Below are positions 35,281-45,818 of a stretch of 64,000 bases of DNA, one piece after another. The stretch's first letter is position 1; each line of letters starts with the position of its first letter. A model generated the notes under the pieces. The model saw nothing but the letters and a program-made list of their open reading frames with translations. It was not told the DNA's origin and did no database searches. Source of the DNA: Paenibacillus sp. FSL H7-0331 (GTDB lineage Bacteria; Bacillota; Bacilli; Paenibacillales; NBRC-103111); contig NZ_MRTH01000008.1 in assembly GCF_001956045.1 (NCBI RefSeq), positions 124,001 through 188,000 on the forward strand, in the 5' to 3' direction. A program made the translations under genes and the position numbers.

Positions 35281-37518
35281 ATGCTGACCAGGCTGGGTCT
35301 CGTATTTCATAATTTGAAATTAAGCTATAAGCTGACGATAGCGATTTCATTCGTATGCTTGATTGCACTGACGCTGTTCTCCACGACGACCATTATGATT
35401 TACAAAAATATGATGACGGACAAGGAAATAAGCTCCACATTGACGAATCTGGACGCCTTCCGCGGCAACCTGAATAACTACTTGAATGGAATTGATAAAT
35501 CGTCTGTGCTGCTGATATACAACCCTGCCATTCAGGACCATCTGGAAAGTAACGCCGATTTATTGAACCCTGAGGATCGATTGAAGGCTTTTCAAGACAT
35601 CAATCAAAAGATCAAAGAGATTATTAACAATTCGTATGGGATCAGCTCGATCGCGATTATGGATAATTACAATAATGCGTTTACCTTCGGTGAAAGCAGT
35701 AATCTGCTAACCTCCGCGCCCAACGGCAATTACCGGGATACGGCCTGGTTCCGAATGGCAGAGAATCGTGACGGCTTGTACCAATGGGAAATTACCGACT
35801 GGTCACAAAGCAAAAAAACGATGCATATGCTCCGCTCCATTAAAAGCATCCGTAATCAGCAAACACTCGGGGTGGTCCTCTTCACCATATCGCCGGATAT
35901 TCTCAAAACGATGTTTACCTCAGACAGCCAGATGGACGGGATTTACAGCATTGTCGTCAGCAGCGGGGAAATTTACTCTCAGGATGAATCGGGCAGACAG
36001 CAGTCGATCATCGATACGAGCAAAATGAATGCGGCCAAAGGGCACTATTTTACAGAAGCTGGAGGTAAAACCTACATTGTCACATATTCCACGAACCCGC
36101 TGACCAACTGGAAATTTACTTATACGATAGAGCAAAATGTACTATTTAAGGACATTAAATATATTTATTTTATTTGGGTCGTGTTCTTTATCGGTTCATT
36201 TATATTGATTAGTCTGATTTCCTTGAAGATTTCCAAATCGATTTCCGGACCACTCAAAACCCTCACAATATTGAACAAAGAAGTCGAGCGGGGCAACCTG
36301 AATGTCAAATTCCTTTCCTTATATAAAGACGAGGTGGGGATACTCGGCAGCAGCTTTAATCGAATGCTCGATAATATCCGTGAAGGCATTCCACTGCGAC
36401 GGGAAAAAATGCTTCGATCGATTCTTGAACAAAATATGAGCAAGGAAGAGTTTATGGAGCTCAACCAATTGACAGCGCTCCCGCTGATTCAGCCCTTTTA
36501 TCAGGTTGTGCTTATTGACTTTGCGATCGATTTGCCTGCCCACAAGCTGAAGCTGATGGAGGAACGGATGTATCGATATGGGGAAACAAGCCCTATGGTG
36601 TGCTTTACATTGAAGCCGGGGCAATACTGCATCTTATTTAATGATAGTAAAGAAGAGACGTACCGGATAACCAACGAACTGATCGATTATTATCATACAC
36701 AGCTGGAAATTTCAGCGGTCGGCTATATAGGGAATGATTACAATGAGATCTATTTTGTTAAAAACTCGTTCGAGGAAGCGAAGGAATTAAGCAAATATCG
36801 GTTTTTCATCGATTCACATTGCATGAGCTACGAGGCTGTGATGGGGAAAGTATGGCAGACGACCTACCCGGACAAACTTGAAAACCAGCTTAAATATTAC
36901 ATCGAGCAGGCTGATCCGGAGCAGTGCCGAACTTTGGTCGGGAATTTGCTCATTTTTATTCGGGACAATAATATCAAACCTTTCATTATTCATACGCTGC
37001 TTGCGAATATGTATATTTACCTGCAGCAGCTTTCGGTTAAGCATCATGTCGATCCGCAGCAGTTATTTGACCCGAGAATTTGGCAGACTGATCTGCTGGT
37101 TGATTCCCAGGGATCGTTCCAACGAAATTTTGATGAATTAATCGCCGCGATTGAGAAATATATTCAAGCTATCGGAGGACAGGGTGCTCGGAGCTTAAGT
37201 CCAGCGATTCAAAAAGCAGTGTCTGTTATGGAAGCGGAATACAACAACTATGAGATGGGCATCGATTTTATGGCACGCATCCTTCATATTAATAGTGTTT
37301 ATTTCAGTCAATTGTTTAAAAAGGAGCTTGGAACCAGCTTCATGGACTATTTAAGCCAAATCAGGCTTGGACATGCGCGACGTTTACTTGGGGAATCGAA
37401 TTTGAAAATTAAAGAAATTTCCAAGGAAGTTGGTTATGCGGACCCACATTATTTTGGCATCTGGTTTAAGGATAAAACCGGGTTGACCCCTTCTCAATAC
37501 CGAAATCAGTCTACTTAA
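35281..37518 (+). CDS. Membrane-sensing AraC family regulator (YesN/YtdP-like)
   Basis: A protein of 745 residues. TM1 (about 18-40), an extracellular dCache-like sensor (about 40-300), TM2 (about 300-320), a HAMP-like linker (SISGPLKTLTILNKEVERGNL), a middle region, and a C-terminal AraC HTH domain (last 100 residues, YFSQLFKKELGTSFMDYLSQIRLGHARRLL, ISKEVGYADPHYFGIWFKDKTG). Such one-piece receptors sense extracellular oligosaccharides and switch on an adjacent importer. The start is ATG 35281; ATG 35275 is too close to GAGGGG. The importer operon begins 180 bases downstream. Confidence 0.9.
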   Translation: MLTRLGLVFHNLKLSYKLTIAISFVCLIALTLFSTTTIMIYKNMMTDKEISSTLTNLDAFRGNLNNYLNGIDKSSVLLIYNPAIQDHLESNADLLNPEDRLKAFQDINQKIKEIINNSYGISSIAIMDNYNNAFTFGESSNLLTSAPNGNYRDTAWFRMAENRDGLYQWEITDWSQSKKTMHMLRSIKSIRNQQTLGVVLFTISPDILKTMFTSDSQMDGIYSIVVSSGEIYSQDESGRQQSIIDTSKMNAAKGHYFTEAGGKTYIVTYSTNPLTNWKFTYTIEQNVLFKDIKYIYFIWVVFFIGSFILISLISLKISKSISGPLKTLTILNKEVERGNLNVKFLSLYKDEVGILGSSFNRMLDNIREGIPLRREKMLRSILEQNMSKEEFMELNQLTALPLIQPFYQVVLIDFAIDLPAHKLKLMEERMYRYGETSPMVCFTLKPGQYCILFNDSKEETYRITNELIDYYHTQLEISAVGYIGNDYNEIYFVKNSFEEAKELSKYRFFIDSHCMSYEAVMGKVWQTTYPDKLENQLKYYIEQADPEQCRTLVGNLLIFIRDNNIKPFIIHTLLANMYIYLQQLSVKHHVDPQQLFDPRIWQTDLLVDSQGSFQRNFDELIAAIEKYIQAIGGQGARSLSPAIQKAVSVMEAEYNNYEMGIDFMARILHINSVYFSQLFKKELGTSFMDYLSQIRLGHARRLLGESNLKIKEISKEVGYADPHYFGIWFKDKTGLTPSQYRNQST

Positions 37519-37698
37519 TCCCGGGAAAACTTAGAATTTAACGGTAATCTTGAATATTCAACCTACCTGAATGGTCGTTTCCGATGCTACTTTTGAAATA
37601 AGGAGTGCACTGCGAATCAACGAAAAGGGAGGGCTACCGGTAATTCGATTATGCAGATGCTTCCATAGTGACGACCAACAAGGAGAGGGGTGTTTTAT

Positions 37699-39081
37699 TT
37701 GAAAAAACATACATTTGCGTTTCTGTTATCGGTTGTTATGGTGGTTTCGATCATTGTCTCTGGATGTAGTGACAACAAACCGTCTGCAGCCAACACAACG
37801 GGAGGTGCCAAGGGTGGAAGCGACGAGAAGGTCGAGCTTACGCTGTGGGCAACGCCAACCGGCTTGGGTAAAGACGGGCAGAAGGCTGGAGAGTGGATTA
37901 GTCAGGATCTGGTTGCGGAGTTTAACAAAATCTATCCGAATGTGAAGATTAATGTGGAGCTGATTCCTTTTGACGGCATCCAGGAGAAGATTTCCGTTGC
38001 GGCTGCCTCGAAGACACTGCCCAACATTTATTTTGATGTACCAAACCGCATATTGCCGCTTTCTCAATTAGGTGTTATTGAACCGTTGGATGATATTTTG
38101 TCACCTAAGGATTTGGAAGCGGTTCGCAGCAACCCGGATATGATGAAGCTGGTGTCTCTGAACAATCAGATTATCATTATGCCGTTGGCTGCGACACCGG
38201 TTACGATTCTGGTCAATAAAAGCATGTGGGCCAAGGCTAATGCTCTCGACTTACTGCCGAAGGATGAGTTCCGCACTTGGACGCTGGATGAATTTAAGGC
38301 TGCGCTTAAGGCTGTTGCTGATCCAAAAAATAATACGTATGGCTTCACGATGTATGCGTTGAATGAGCAGGGGGACGAGCTGTATAACAACACGCTGATG
38401 ACCCACGGGGTGAAGTTGTTCAACGATAACTACAGCAAATATTTGGCTGCCGAGAATCCGAAAACCGAGCAGGTCATGACTTTCTTCAAATCGCTGGTCG
38501 ATGAAGGACTCGTGAATCCACACCCGGAAACGCTATCAACCACGAACGCCAACGATTTCTTTTACCAAGGCAAAAATGGGATGGTAGTCGCTTCTCCAGC
38601 CGTTGTGCAAAATATTAAAGCGAAAATCAAAGACGGCAGCATCAAGGAACCGTTCGATTATATGTTTGTGAATTTCCCGTCAGAGGTGAAAGGCACATCC
38701 GGTATTAAATTAGCTCTTGGCAATGGAACGATCTTCAAGGATCAAGACCCGAATAAGGTGAAATGGGCCAAAATCTTTTTCAAATGGGCGATCAATGATA
38801 CCGAGATGTTCTTCAACGCCCAAAAAATAATGAAATCGGTTGGTGATGCTCCAGCTTGGACAAAAGAGGATAAGGAATGGGGCTTCTTGACAACCCTGCT
38901 GACCAAGTCAGGACAATGGCCGCTTATTGATCCGCTAACCAAGGTCAAAGGCTTTACCGAAATGCGAGCTGCGATGTATCCCGAGATGCAGCGGATGTTC
39001 ATTAATGCCGCAACACCGAAGCAGACGGTCGACAATATATCCAAGAAATTCAATGACATTACTCAAAAATATAACAAATAA
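37699..39081 (+). CDS. ABC sugar importer substrate-binding lipoprotein
   Basis: A family 1 binding protein of about 460 residues. Signal peptide with lipobox IIVSGC, then VELTLWATPTGLGKDG... PNVKINVELIPFDGIQEKI, typical of CUT1 binding proteins. The start is taken as TTG 37699 (8 bases behind GAGGGG, giving MKKHTFAFLLS); a GTG at 37690 is 4 bases from AGGAG and is an alternative. It leads the operon with two permeases. Confidence 0.88.
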   Translation: MKKHTFAFLLSVVMVVSIIVSGCSDNKPSAANTTGGAKGGSDEKVELTLWATPTGLGKDGQKAGEWISQDLVAEFNKIYPNVKINVELIPFDGIQEKISVAAASKTLPNIYFDVPNRILPLSQLGVIEPLDDILSPKDLEAVRSNPDMMKLVSLNNQIIIMPLAATPVTILVNKSMWAKANALDLLPKDEFRTWTLDEFKAALKAVADPKNNTYGFTMYALNEQGDELYNNTLMTHGVKLFNDNYSKYLAAENPKTEQVMTFFKSLVDEGLVNPHPETLSTTNANDFFYQGKNGMVVASPAVVQNIKAKIKDGSIKEPFDYMFVNFPSEVKGTSGIKLALGNGTIFKDQDPNKVKWAKIFFKWAINDTEMFFNAQKIMKSVGDAPAWTKEDKEWGFLTTLLTKSGQWPLIDPLTKVKGFTEMRAAMYPEMQRMFINAATPKQTVDNISKKFNDITQKYNK

Positions 39082-39103
39082 GTAAGCTTGAAAGGATAAC
39101 CTT

Positions 39104-39994
39104 ATGACCCCAAGCCGTAACACGTTTTCAATGAGCACGAGGAGAGAGTTGACCGGCTGGCTGTTCGTACTGCCGATGCTGATCGTGTTTTTGTCATTTG
39201 TCATTTATCCCGTCATCCAGGCTTTTAAATCGAGTCTATACGGGTTTGACTACACCCAATATTATTGGAATGGATTAGGAAATTATATAACGATATTTCA
39301 AGATGAGACCTTTCTGAAATCGATCCGAACGACCCTTTTATTCGTCATTCTGATTGTTCCGGCCCAGACCGTTATTGCCTTATGTATTTCCTTGACCATT
39401 AACAGCTTCTCCAGCAAGCTGCAGTCCTTTTATAAAGCGGTGTTTTATGTGCCTGGTGTCACCTCTGTCGTCAGTCTCGCGATGGTGTGGGATTATATTT
39501 ACAATAACCAGTTTGGATTTGCCAATTATGCGTTGAGTTTGGTCGGGATGGAGCCTGTCAATTGGCTTGGGATCAATTTTGGCGTCTACGCCTTATCCTT
39601 GATTGTTATCACCATCACACTCGGTACGGCGGTTGTCGTTATTTCCGCAGGACTTGACGGTATTCCTCAGGAGCTGTATGAATCGGCCAACATAGATGGA
39701 GCTACACCGAAACGTATTTTATTCTCGATTACGCTGCCGCTGCTGAAGCCCAGCTTATTGTATGTGGTGGTTACAGGGATGATCGCCGCATTCCAGATTT
39801 TCACGGTTATCTTATTGATGACCGGAGGCGGACCGGCTTATAAGACTACTACCATTTTGATGCTTATTTATCGCGAAGCGTTTATGAATATGAATTTTGG
39901 AGCCGCCAACGCAATGGGAATCGTGCTGTGTTTGATTATCACAACGATCGCAATCATTCAGTTCAAGCTGCTTAAGACCGACATCGAATATTAA
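39104..39994 (+). CDS. ABC sugar importer permease (MalF-like)
   Basis: A membrane protein of 296 residues with six helices. The EAA loop is YESANIDGATPKRILFSITLP. It ends QFKLLKTDIEY, the same ending as the permease at 61107, placing both in one subgroup. AAAGGAT precedes the ATG. No ATPase is encoded with it. Confidence 0.92.
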   Translation: MTPSRNTFSMSTRRELTGWLFVLPMLIVFLSFVIYPVIQAFKSSLYGFDYTQYYWNGLGNYITIFQDETFLKSIRTTLLFVILIVPAQTVIALCISLTINSFSSKLQSFYKAVFYVPGVTSVVSLAMVWDYIYNNQFGFANYALSLVGMEPVNWLGINFGVYALSLIVITITLGTAVVVISAGLDGIPQELYESANIDGATPKRILFSITLPLLKPSLLYVVVTGMIAAFQIFTVILLMTGGGPAYKTTTILMLIYREAFMNMNFGAANAMGIVLCLIITTIAIIQFKLLKTDIEY

Positions 39995-40003
39995 GGAGAG
40001 CGG

Positions 40004-40837
40004 ATGATGGGGAACAAAAGCAGCAACCAATGGATTTTCAATGTCATACTTGTGATCGCTGCAGCTTTTTTTATATGGCCGTTGTACTGGATGGTGACGG
40101 GTTCTTTTAAAAACTTGACCGTAGCCATACAGATCCCACCGGAATGGATACCGCTGCAGCCAACTTGGATTAATTATCGAACATTATTCGTTGATCATTC
40201 TGTTATCAAATGGTTTGGTAACAGTCTGTTCATTTCATCAGGCGCGACGGTATGCGTGCTGCTGTTAAGCTCAATGGCCGCTTACGCTATTGCCAAGATC
40301 CAGTTTAAAGCGGGCGGTTATATTTTTGCGCTGATGGTAGGATCGCTTACGCTGCCGCATGCCGTTATGTTTATCCCGCTGTTTCAAATGATGAATGAGC
40401 TGGGCTTGATCAACACCTACGCGGGAGCGATGCTGCCGGTTGTCGGCTGGCCGTTCGGCGTATTTCTCTTAAGGCAGTTCATGCAGACGCTGCCGACCGC
40501 GCTGATTGAAGCGGCAAGAATAGACGGGGGCAGCGAGGTTCAAATTTTCACGCGGGTCATCCTGCCTTTGGCAAAGCCGGGCCTGGCTGTGCTGGCGATA
40601 TTCACCTTCGTCAACACCTGGAATGATTACGTGTGGCAGCTGTTAATTCTGACAAAGGATTCTATGTTCACGCTGCCTGTAGGTGTACGGGTTGTGCAGA
40701 AGGCGCAGGAATTCCACAATAATTACGGTATTGCTATGGCCGGAGCCGTTCTTGCTACGTTACCGCTGATCGGGTTGTTCGTTTATTTTCAAAAATATTT
40801 TACCAAAGGGATTACGCTTGGTGCTGTGAAAGGATAA
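40004..40837 (+). CDS. ABC sugar importer permease (MalG-like)
   Basis: A protein of 277 residues with six helices, EAA loop EAARIDGGSEVQIFTRVILP and the typical C terminus FTKGITLGAVKG. AAGGAG is 5 bases before the first of two ATGs. It closes the three-gene importer operon, 9 bases after the MalF-like gene. Confidence 0.92.
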   Translation: MMGNKSSNQWIFNVILVIAAAFFIWPLYWMVTGSFKNLTVAIQIPPEWIPLQPTWINYRTLFVDHSVIKWFGNSLFISSGATVCVLLLSSMAAYAIAKIQFKAGGYIFALMVGSLTLPHAVMFIPLFQMMNELGLINTYAGAMLPVVGWPFGVFLLRQFMQTLPTALIEAARIDGGSEVQIFTRVILPLAKPGLAVLAIFTFVNTWNDYVWQLLILTKDSMFTLPVGVRVVQKAQEFHNNYGIAMAGAVLATLPLIGLFVYFQKYFTKGITLGAVKG

Positions 40838-40843
40838 TAGAGG

Positions 40844-40887
40844 GCTGTCTCACAGGTCATACAATGACTATGAGACAGCTTTTTTTG
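40844..40887 (+). terminator. Intrinsic terminator of the first importer operon
   Basis: GCTGTCTCACA pairs with TGTGAGACAGC-like sequence (TGAGACAGC core) around an imperfect loop, then seven Ts. Confidence 0.85.
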
Positions 40888-40926
40888 TGATTTCATTTAT
40901 TTAGTCATAGGATCAAGTAAAAAGTC

Positions 40927-40956
40927 TTGCTTTATAAATATAGCCGCCTGTATAAT
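40927..40956 (+). promoter_or_regulatory. Sigma-A promoter of the YesM/YesN-type operon
   Basis: TTGCTT (40927-40932), 18 bases, TATAAT (40951-40956). Confidence 0.55.
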
Positions 40957-41003
40957 CGTTCCAACAAACGTGGATTCATCATATTGATCCAAGGAGAACC
41001 GAT

Positions 41004-42764
41004 ATGAGCTGGATAAAAAAAAGCTTGTTTGCGAAATTATTAATGGGAATGCTGGTTGCGTCAGTCATTCCCTTCTTTCTATCCAATGTGATCGCTTATC
41101 AGACGAATAGCAATTCCGTGAAACGGCAAATCATTGAGTTGAATAAGCATTCGATGAAGATCCGCATGGACGGGCTCAAAAGGTATTTCGTTGAATTATC
41201 AGATTTGGCCGTATCCTTTTATAAAGACGAGGATTTAATGAAATATTTGCAAAGCTCGGAGATTACACCGTACGAAGCCTTATATTTTTCACAACAGATG
41301 CAAAAAATTTACGCAAGCCATCTTGAATTGAAGGCCGTTGATTTCATGAGTGCTTTATCCGGTCAGCGTTATATGATTAATAGTAACGGTCAAAGCATCC
41401 AATCCTCAGACTCCAAGATGATCAAAGCACAGGCTAATGAATGGGACATTACCAAAGAATTTCAGGTTTCTCATACGGGTAAAGATCGGATTTTGTCGAT
41501 GAACAAGCTGCTAATAGATTATCCCGACTCGAGGGTATTAGGCTTGACTTCTCTCTATATTGGTCCCAAAGAAATCGCAGGAATCGTCAGCGGAATCTCC
41601 AATCCTGAGGAAGAGAGCTCGGAGTTTTTCCTCATTCATCAAAAGCCTCAATTGGCATTCACTTCCGATTCCGATCTGAATCAGGCTGGAGACGATAAAA
41701 TTACCGCTATGGTGGCAAGCATTCGTGATCAGAATGGGTTCATCAGCGGAGAATGGAACGGAGCCCAAGGTGTTTTTATATATGCAACGGATCAATTCAG
41801 GAAATTACCCCTTACCATAGTAAGGTTTGTACCCGATTCAACCATTAATAAGGCAGCTAATCAGACGTTGAGCCAATCGTTGATCGTTCAATCCATTGGT
41901 GTTGTATTTATCATTGTATTAGTGACACTGATGTCCTACTATATGATCCTGCGGATTAAGAGAATGATAAGAAACATGGCCAAAGTCCAGACCGGGAATT
42001 TCAAGGTGGATAAGAAGACGGGGATAGCGGATGAGTTGGGAGTTTTGGAAGAGCGCTTTCAAAATATGGTTCGGCAGCTGGATATATTGATTAACGAAGA
42101 ATACCGGAACCGATTGGAGCTATCAACTGCCCGGCTAAAAATGCTGCAGTCGCAAATTAATCCGCATTTTCTTTACAACACCCTCCAGTCCATTGGAACC
42201 TTGGCACTCAGTCATGGCGTAAGGGAAATCCACGATAAAATCGCTGAGCTGGGAGATATTTTTCGTTATAGTATGGACCTTAAGACGGAGGTGGTAACTT
42301 TGCAGACCGAGCTTAGGCATATTGAAAATTATTTGTCGCTTCAAGGGGGAAGATTTGCAAGCAAGCTGTCCTACACAATTTCATGCCCGCCACAGCTGAT
42401 GAACATAGAGGTGCCGAAAATGATTCTTCAGCCATTGGTTGAGAACAGTATCGTGCACGGCATGGAAAAAGGTCGAGGAAACGGAACCGTACACATTTGC
42501 ATTGAGTCCGGTGCCGCTATTGAAATCCGAATCATAGATAACGGTAAAGGTCTGGAATCCAAAATGATCGAGCAGCTGGAGCAGAGCTATGCGGATTATC
42601 AGTTTAATTCCGATACAAGGATTGGGCTTCTTAACGTTTTGCATCGGCTGCAGCTTTATTACGGCCCGGAATTTCATTGGGGGATTCGAAGTGTACCTTA
42701 CGAAGCTACCGTCGTGTCCTTTACGATTCCTTATCAAACTGCAGAGGGGAGGACTGAATCATGA
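41004..42764 (+). CDS. YesM-type sensor histidine kinase
   Basis: A protein of 586 residues. TM1 (about 10-30), an extracellular sensor of about 260 residues, TM2 (about 298-320), a HAMP linker, the His_kinase domain SQINPHFLYNTLQSIGTLAL with phosphoaccepting His near residue 388, and a HATPase (VENSIVHGMEKG, DNGKGLES). This LytS/YesM family signals the presence of plant or cell-wall sugars in Bacillus relatives. AAGGAG precedes the ATG. Its stop overlaps the next start by four bases. Confidence 0.92.
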   Translation: MSWIKKSLFAKLLMGMLVASVIPFFLSNVIAYQTNSNSVKRQIIELNKHSMKIRMDGLKRYFVELSDLAVSFYKDEDLMKYLQSSEITPYEALYFSQQMQKIYASHLELKAVDFMSALSGQRYMINSNGQSIQSSDSKMIKAQANEWDITKEFQVSHTGKDRILSMNKLLIDYPDSRVLGLTSLYIGPKEIAGIVSGISNPEEESSEFFLIHQKPQLAFTSDSDLNQAGDDKITAMVASIRDQNGFISGEWNGAQGVFIYATDQFRKLPLTIVRFVPDSTINKAANQTLSQSLIVQSIGVVFIIVLVTLMSYYMILRIKRMIRNMAKVQTGNFKVDKKTGIADELGVLEERFQNMVRQLDILINEEYRNRLELSTARLKMLQSQINPHFLYNTLQSIGTLALSHGVREIHDKIAELGDIFRYSMDLKTEVVTLQTELRHIENYLSLQGGRFASKLSYTISCPPQLMNIEVPKMILQPLVENSIVHGMEKGRGNGTVHICIESGAAIEIRIIDNGKGLESKMIEQLEQSYADYQFNSDTRIGLLNVLHRLQLYYGPEFHWGIRSVPYEATVVSFTIPYQTAEGRTES

Positions 42765-44320
42765 AAGTAGTGATAGCTGATGATGAAGAGCATGTCCGTA
42801 AAGGAATTGATCTTGCTGTGGATTGGGTACAATTCGGCATAACAGAACGATTCATGGCCGATAACGGTATTCAGGCGATGGAGCTGGTCAGGAAGCATCA
42901 GCCTGTCATTTTATTTTGCGATATGAGTATGCCGCAGATGGATGGGATTCAATTACTGCAGTCGCTCCGGGATGAAGGGTGGGATACCCAGGTTATCGTC
43001 GTTAGCGGCTATGCCGACTATAGCTTTACAAGAGCAGCGCTGTTAGCAAACGGGGTCGATTATATCCTGAAGCCGTTCAAGACCAAGGATTTGGAAGAAG
43101 CTGTTTATCGCGCCGTAACGGCCAGTCAAGCCATCCATAACAAATCGATTGAGGAGCTTGAAAAGCGTCACCGCCTTCGCCTTGCCGATTCACTTCTGGA
43201 TGAGCAGAAGTTGGTCGAATTTCTTAAAGGGAACGTTGTGCTGCAGGACGAAACCCTTCGCAATCTGTTTCATAAAATCGGGCTCCCCTCTCACAATCTG
43301 AGTATTTCTTTTATGCTGCCGCGAAATAAAACGAGGCTGATCGATGGAAGATTTGTAGGGGATATCGGATTATTTCAATTCGCTGTCAATAATATTGCGC
43401 AAGAAATTCTCAAATCTCACGTGGTGCATTACTTATGCAGGCTGGATGAATACCAATGGATCCTGATCATGTCATCTACACATTCAGATAACATGAAGAA
43501 CGAATATAACTGGTATCTCAAAAAATTAGAGCAGGCATGGCGGGAGACGTTAGGCTTGGAAGTGCTGCAAGGAACCTTCATATCGGTAGCGGATACTACA
43601 CAGCTGCTTCCTGCAGTCGCCGAGGCACGAACCTCCTTATTGAAAAGCGAGCTATTGAAGGGCTCGATCAACCCTACCCACGAATTGCCCCGATGGGCGG
43701 ATCGTGAAATCTTGTTGATGAACGCTATCCAGAGAGGTCATCATGCCGGTTTGACGGATATTATAGGAGCTTTTTTTCAAGCGCTGCACGCCTGTGGTTC
43801 CTTGCGTCTGGAACAACTTCAAGTGTACACGATGGAAGCCAACCTGCTGGTGAAGCGTATCGCAGGTTCTAGTCAAACGAACAAAGATCGAATAGACGGT
43901 TTACTTTCCTTATGGATTAGTGACTTGGATGAATGGCAAGCTCAGCTTGAGCAGCGCTGCTGGGAAATGGCCGAGTATGGAAACGATCAATCGTTATCTT
44001 TTGGAATTGAAGGGGTTTATCAGTACATCCACAAGCATTATCAGGATCAGATTTCGTTGTCTACGCTGGCAGAAGCCTTTCATTTCAGTCCACAGCATTT
44101 GACCAGAAAATTTAAAGAACAATACCATACCACCATCATGTCCTGCTTAACCAGCCTTCGGATGGAAAAGGCGATATCGCTGTTGATCCATTCAGATGCT
44201 CCGATTGCGGAATTAGCTAATTCACTCGGCTATGAGGATGAGAATTATTTCAGCAAAGTATTTAAGAAACAGACCGGATTATCTCCAATCCAATTCCGTA
44301 AACACAATAGAGACAGGTGA
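42761..44320 (+). CDS. YesN-type AraC response regulator
   Basis: A protein of 519 residues. Receiver domain with Asp54 in LFCDMSMPQMDG and VDYILKPFK; a long central region of about 280 residues; and a C-terminal AraC HTH domain (YQDQISLSTLAEAFHFSPQHLTRKFKEQY, IAELANSLGYEDENYFSKVFKKQTG). It is translationally coupled (ATGA) to the kinase and is likely to activate the importer genes at 44430-47527. Confidence 0.92.
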   Translation: MKVVIADDEEHVRKGIDLAVDWVQFGITERFMADNGIQAMELVRKHQPVILFCDMSMPQMDGIQLLQSLRDEGWDTQVIVVSGYADYSFTRAALLANGVDYILKPFKTKDLEEAVYRAVTASQAIHNKSIEELEKRHRLRLADSLLDEQKLVEFLKGNVVLQDETLRNLFHKIGLPSHNLSISFMLPRNKTRLIDGRFVGDIGLFQFAVNNIAQEILKSHVVHYLCRLDEYQWILIMSSTHSDNMKNEYNWYLKKLEQAWRETLGLEVLQGTFISVADTTQLLPAVAEARTSLLKSELLKGSINPTHELPRWADREILLMNAIQRGHHAGLTDIIGAFFQALHACGSLRLEQLQVYTMEANLLVKRIAGSSQTNKDRIDGLLSLWISDLDEWQAQLEQRCWEMAEYGNDQSLSFGIEGVYQYIHKHYQDQISLSTLAEAFHFSPQHLTRKFKEQYHTTIMSCLTSLRMEKAISLLIHSDAPIAELANSLGYEDENYFSKVFKKQTGLSPIQFRKHNRDR

Positions 44321-44367
44321 ACCTGAAGAAGTTCAAATATTCCTTTTTTAGAAGGCGATTCTCCTTG

Positions 44368-44395
44368 TTGGGTGCGGTCATTCTTATCTTATAAT
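44368..44395 (+). promoter_or_regulatory. Candidate promoter of the second importer operon
   Basis: TTGGGT (44368-44373), 16 bases, TATAAT (44390-44395). The poor -35 fits a gene that needs an activator such as the upstream YesN-type regulator. Confidence 0.45.
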
Positions 44396-44429
44396 AGGAC
44401 TGTAGCAACGATAAATAGGGGGTTAGGAA

Positions 44430-45731
44430 ATGGGGAAAAAGTGGTCTTGCTCCATGCTGTCGGTCTTAATGGCCGTTACGGTAGCTCTGGTCGGTTGTAC
44501 TAATCAAGTACCGGGCAATGGGGGAACGAAGGAAAGTTCGGCAGCAGGAGAATCAGGCAATAAAGCGAAGCCGCCGAAAAATGTTACTCTGAAAGCAATC
44601 GGATTAACGCCGCAGCATGCCGAAAATGTTAAAGCGATCGTTAGTGATTATGAAGCTGAGCATCCGGGAGTGAAGGTGGATTTTCAAATTCCCCCGGATA
44701 AAGCAAGTACTTTGTTGAAGACGCGCTTTGCTGCTGGTGACGCGCCGGATATCTTTTACTTGGGTGCTTCCGAAATTCCTGCTTGGGCAGATAAACTCGC
44801 GGATTTGTCGAAAGAGCCGTGGATGGCGCACGCACTGAAGCCGAGCCTTGCCCCAATGACGATTAACGGCAAGCAATTGGGTTTTCCGATGCAGGTTGAA
44901 GGGCATGGCTTTGTATACAACAAGGATTTATTTGCAAAAGCGGGAATCACTAAAGTCCCGACAACCTTGTCGGAACTGAAGCAGACAGCTGATAAACTGA
45001 AAGCAGCCAACATTCAATCCTTCGGGGAAGCATGGAGCAACTGGGGTTTTCTCATGCACCTTCTCGGTATTCCCTTTGCTTATGAGAAAGATCAAGCCGG
45101 ATTGATCGATCAGATCAACAAAGGCACGAAGCAAATCAAAAATGTGACGAATATTGATAATTTTTTTACGGTTTTGGATCTGACTGATGATTACGGTTTG
45201 GGTAAGCAATCGGTAGGCTATGACTTTAATCAGCAGCAAAAGGATTTTGCCGACGGGAAAATGGCCATGATCAAGCAGGGAACCTGGTACACGGGGCCTC
45301 TTTTGAAACTAAATCCGAAGCTGAACATGGGAATGTTCGCCGTACCGCTAAATGACAACGCTGAAGAAACCAAGATGCAAGTTGCCACCACGGCTTATTT
45401 CGTTCTCCACAAAGACTCAGCGAATCTGGAAGAAAGCAAGGAGTTTCTGACCTGGCTTCATAAAAACGGACAAAAATATATTGTGGAGAAAATGAATTTG
45501 GCTCCTGTGTTTGATGATGTAAATGGAAAAAATTTAGGACCTTTGCACGAAGACATGAACAGCTACGTGAAAGCAGGCAAAACTTATGACAATTATGGCA
45601 CCGGACTTTGGCCGGCCGGCTTCAATACGGATATCGCCAAGCCTTTGCAAGCCTATATTGCAGGCGTAGCGAATAAGGAAGAAACTTTGAAGCAGCTGCA
45701 GGATCTCTGGATTCAGCATATGAAAAAATAG
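44430..45731 (+). CDS. ABC sugar importer substrate-binding lipoprotein
   Basis: A binding protein of 433 residues. Signal peptide with lipobox VALVGC, Gly/Lys linker, then VTLKAIGLTPQHAENVKAIVSDYEAEHPGVKVDFQIP and DIFYLGASEIPAWADKLADLS. It belongs to the UgpB/MalE-like family 1 group, distinct from the SBP at 37699. AGGGGGTTAGG lies a few bases before the ATG. It is followed by a stem-loop and two permeases. Confidence 0.88.
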   Translation: MGKKWSCSMLSVLMAVTVALVGCTNQVPGNGGTKESSAAGESGNKAKPPKNVTLKAIGLTPQHAENVKAIVSDYEAEHPGVKVDFQIPPDKASTLLKTRFAAGDAPDIFYLGASEIPAWADKLADLSKEPWMAHALKPSLAPMTINGKQLGFPMQVEGHGFVYNKDLFAKAGITKVPTTLSELKQTADKLKAANIQSFGEAWSNWGFLMHLLGIPFAYEKDQAGLIDQINKGTKQIKNVTNIDNFFTVLDLTDDYGLGKQSVGYDFNQQQKDFADGKMAMIKQGTWYTGPLLKLNPKLNMGMFAVPLNDNAEETKMQVATTAYFVLHKDSANLEESKEFLTWLHKNGQKYIVEKMNLAPVFDDVNGKNLGPLHEDMNSYVKAGKTYDNYGTGLWPAGFNTDIAKPLQAYIAGVANKEETLKQLQDLWIQHMKK

Positions 45732-45743
45732 CTTTTCAAAGTG

Positions 45744-45771
45744 GGGCTTGGTGCTAGTCATAACCAGGCCC
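45744..45771 (+). other. Intercistronic stem-loop after the binding-protein gene
   Basis: GGGCTTGGT pairs with ACCAGGCCC (one wobble) around a 10-base loop. There is no clear T-tract. It resembles stem-loops that protect binding-protein messages upstream of permease genes. Confidence 0.6.
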
Positions 45772-45818
45772 TTCTCATTGGCACACGTCGCTATCATAAG
45801 GCTTGGAAGGAGTTCATC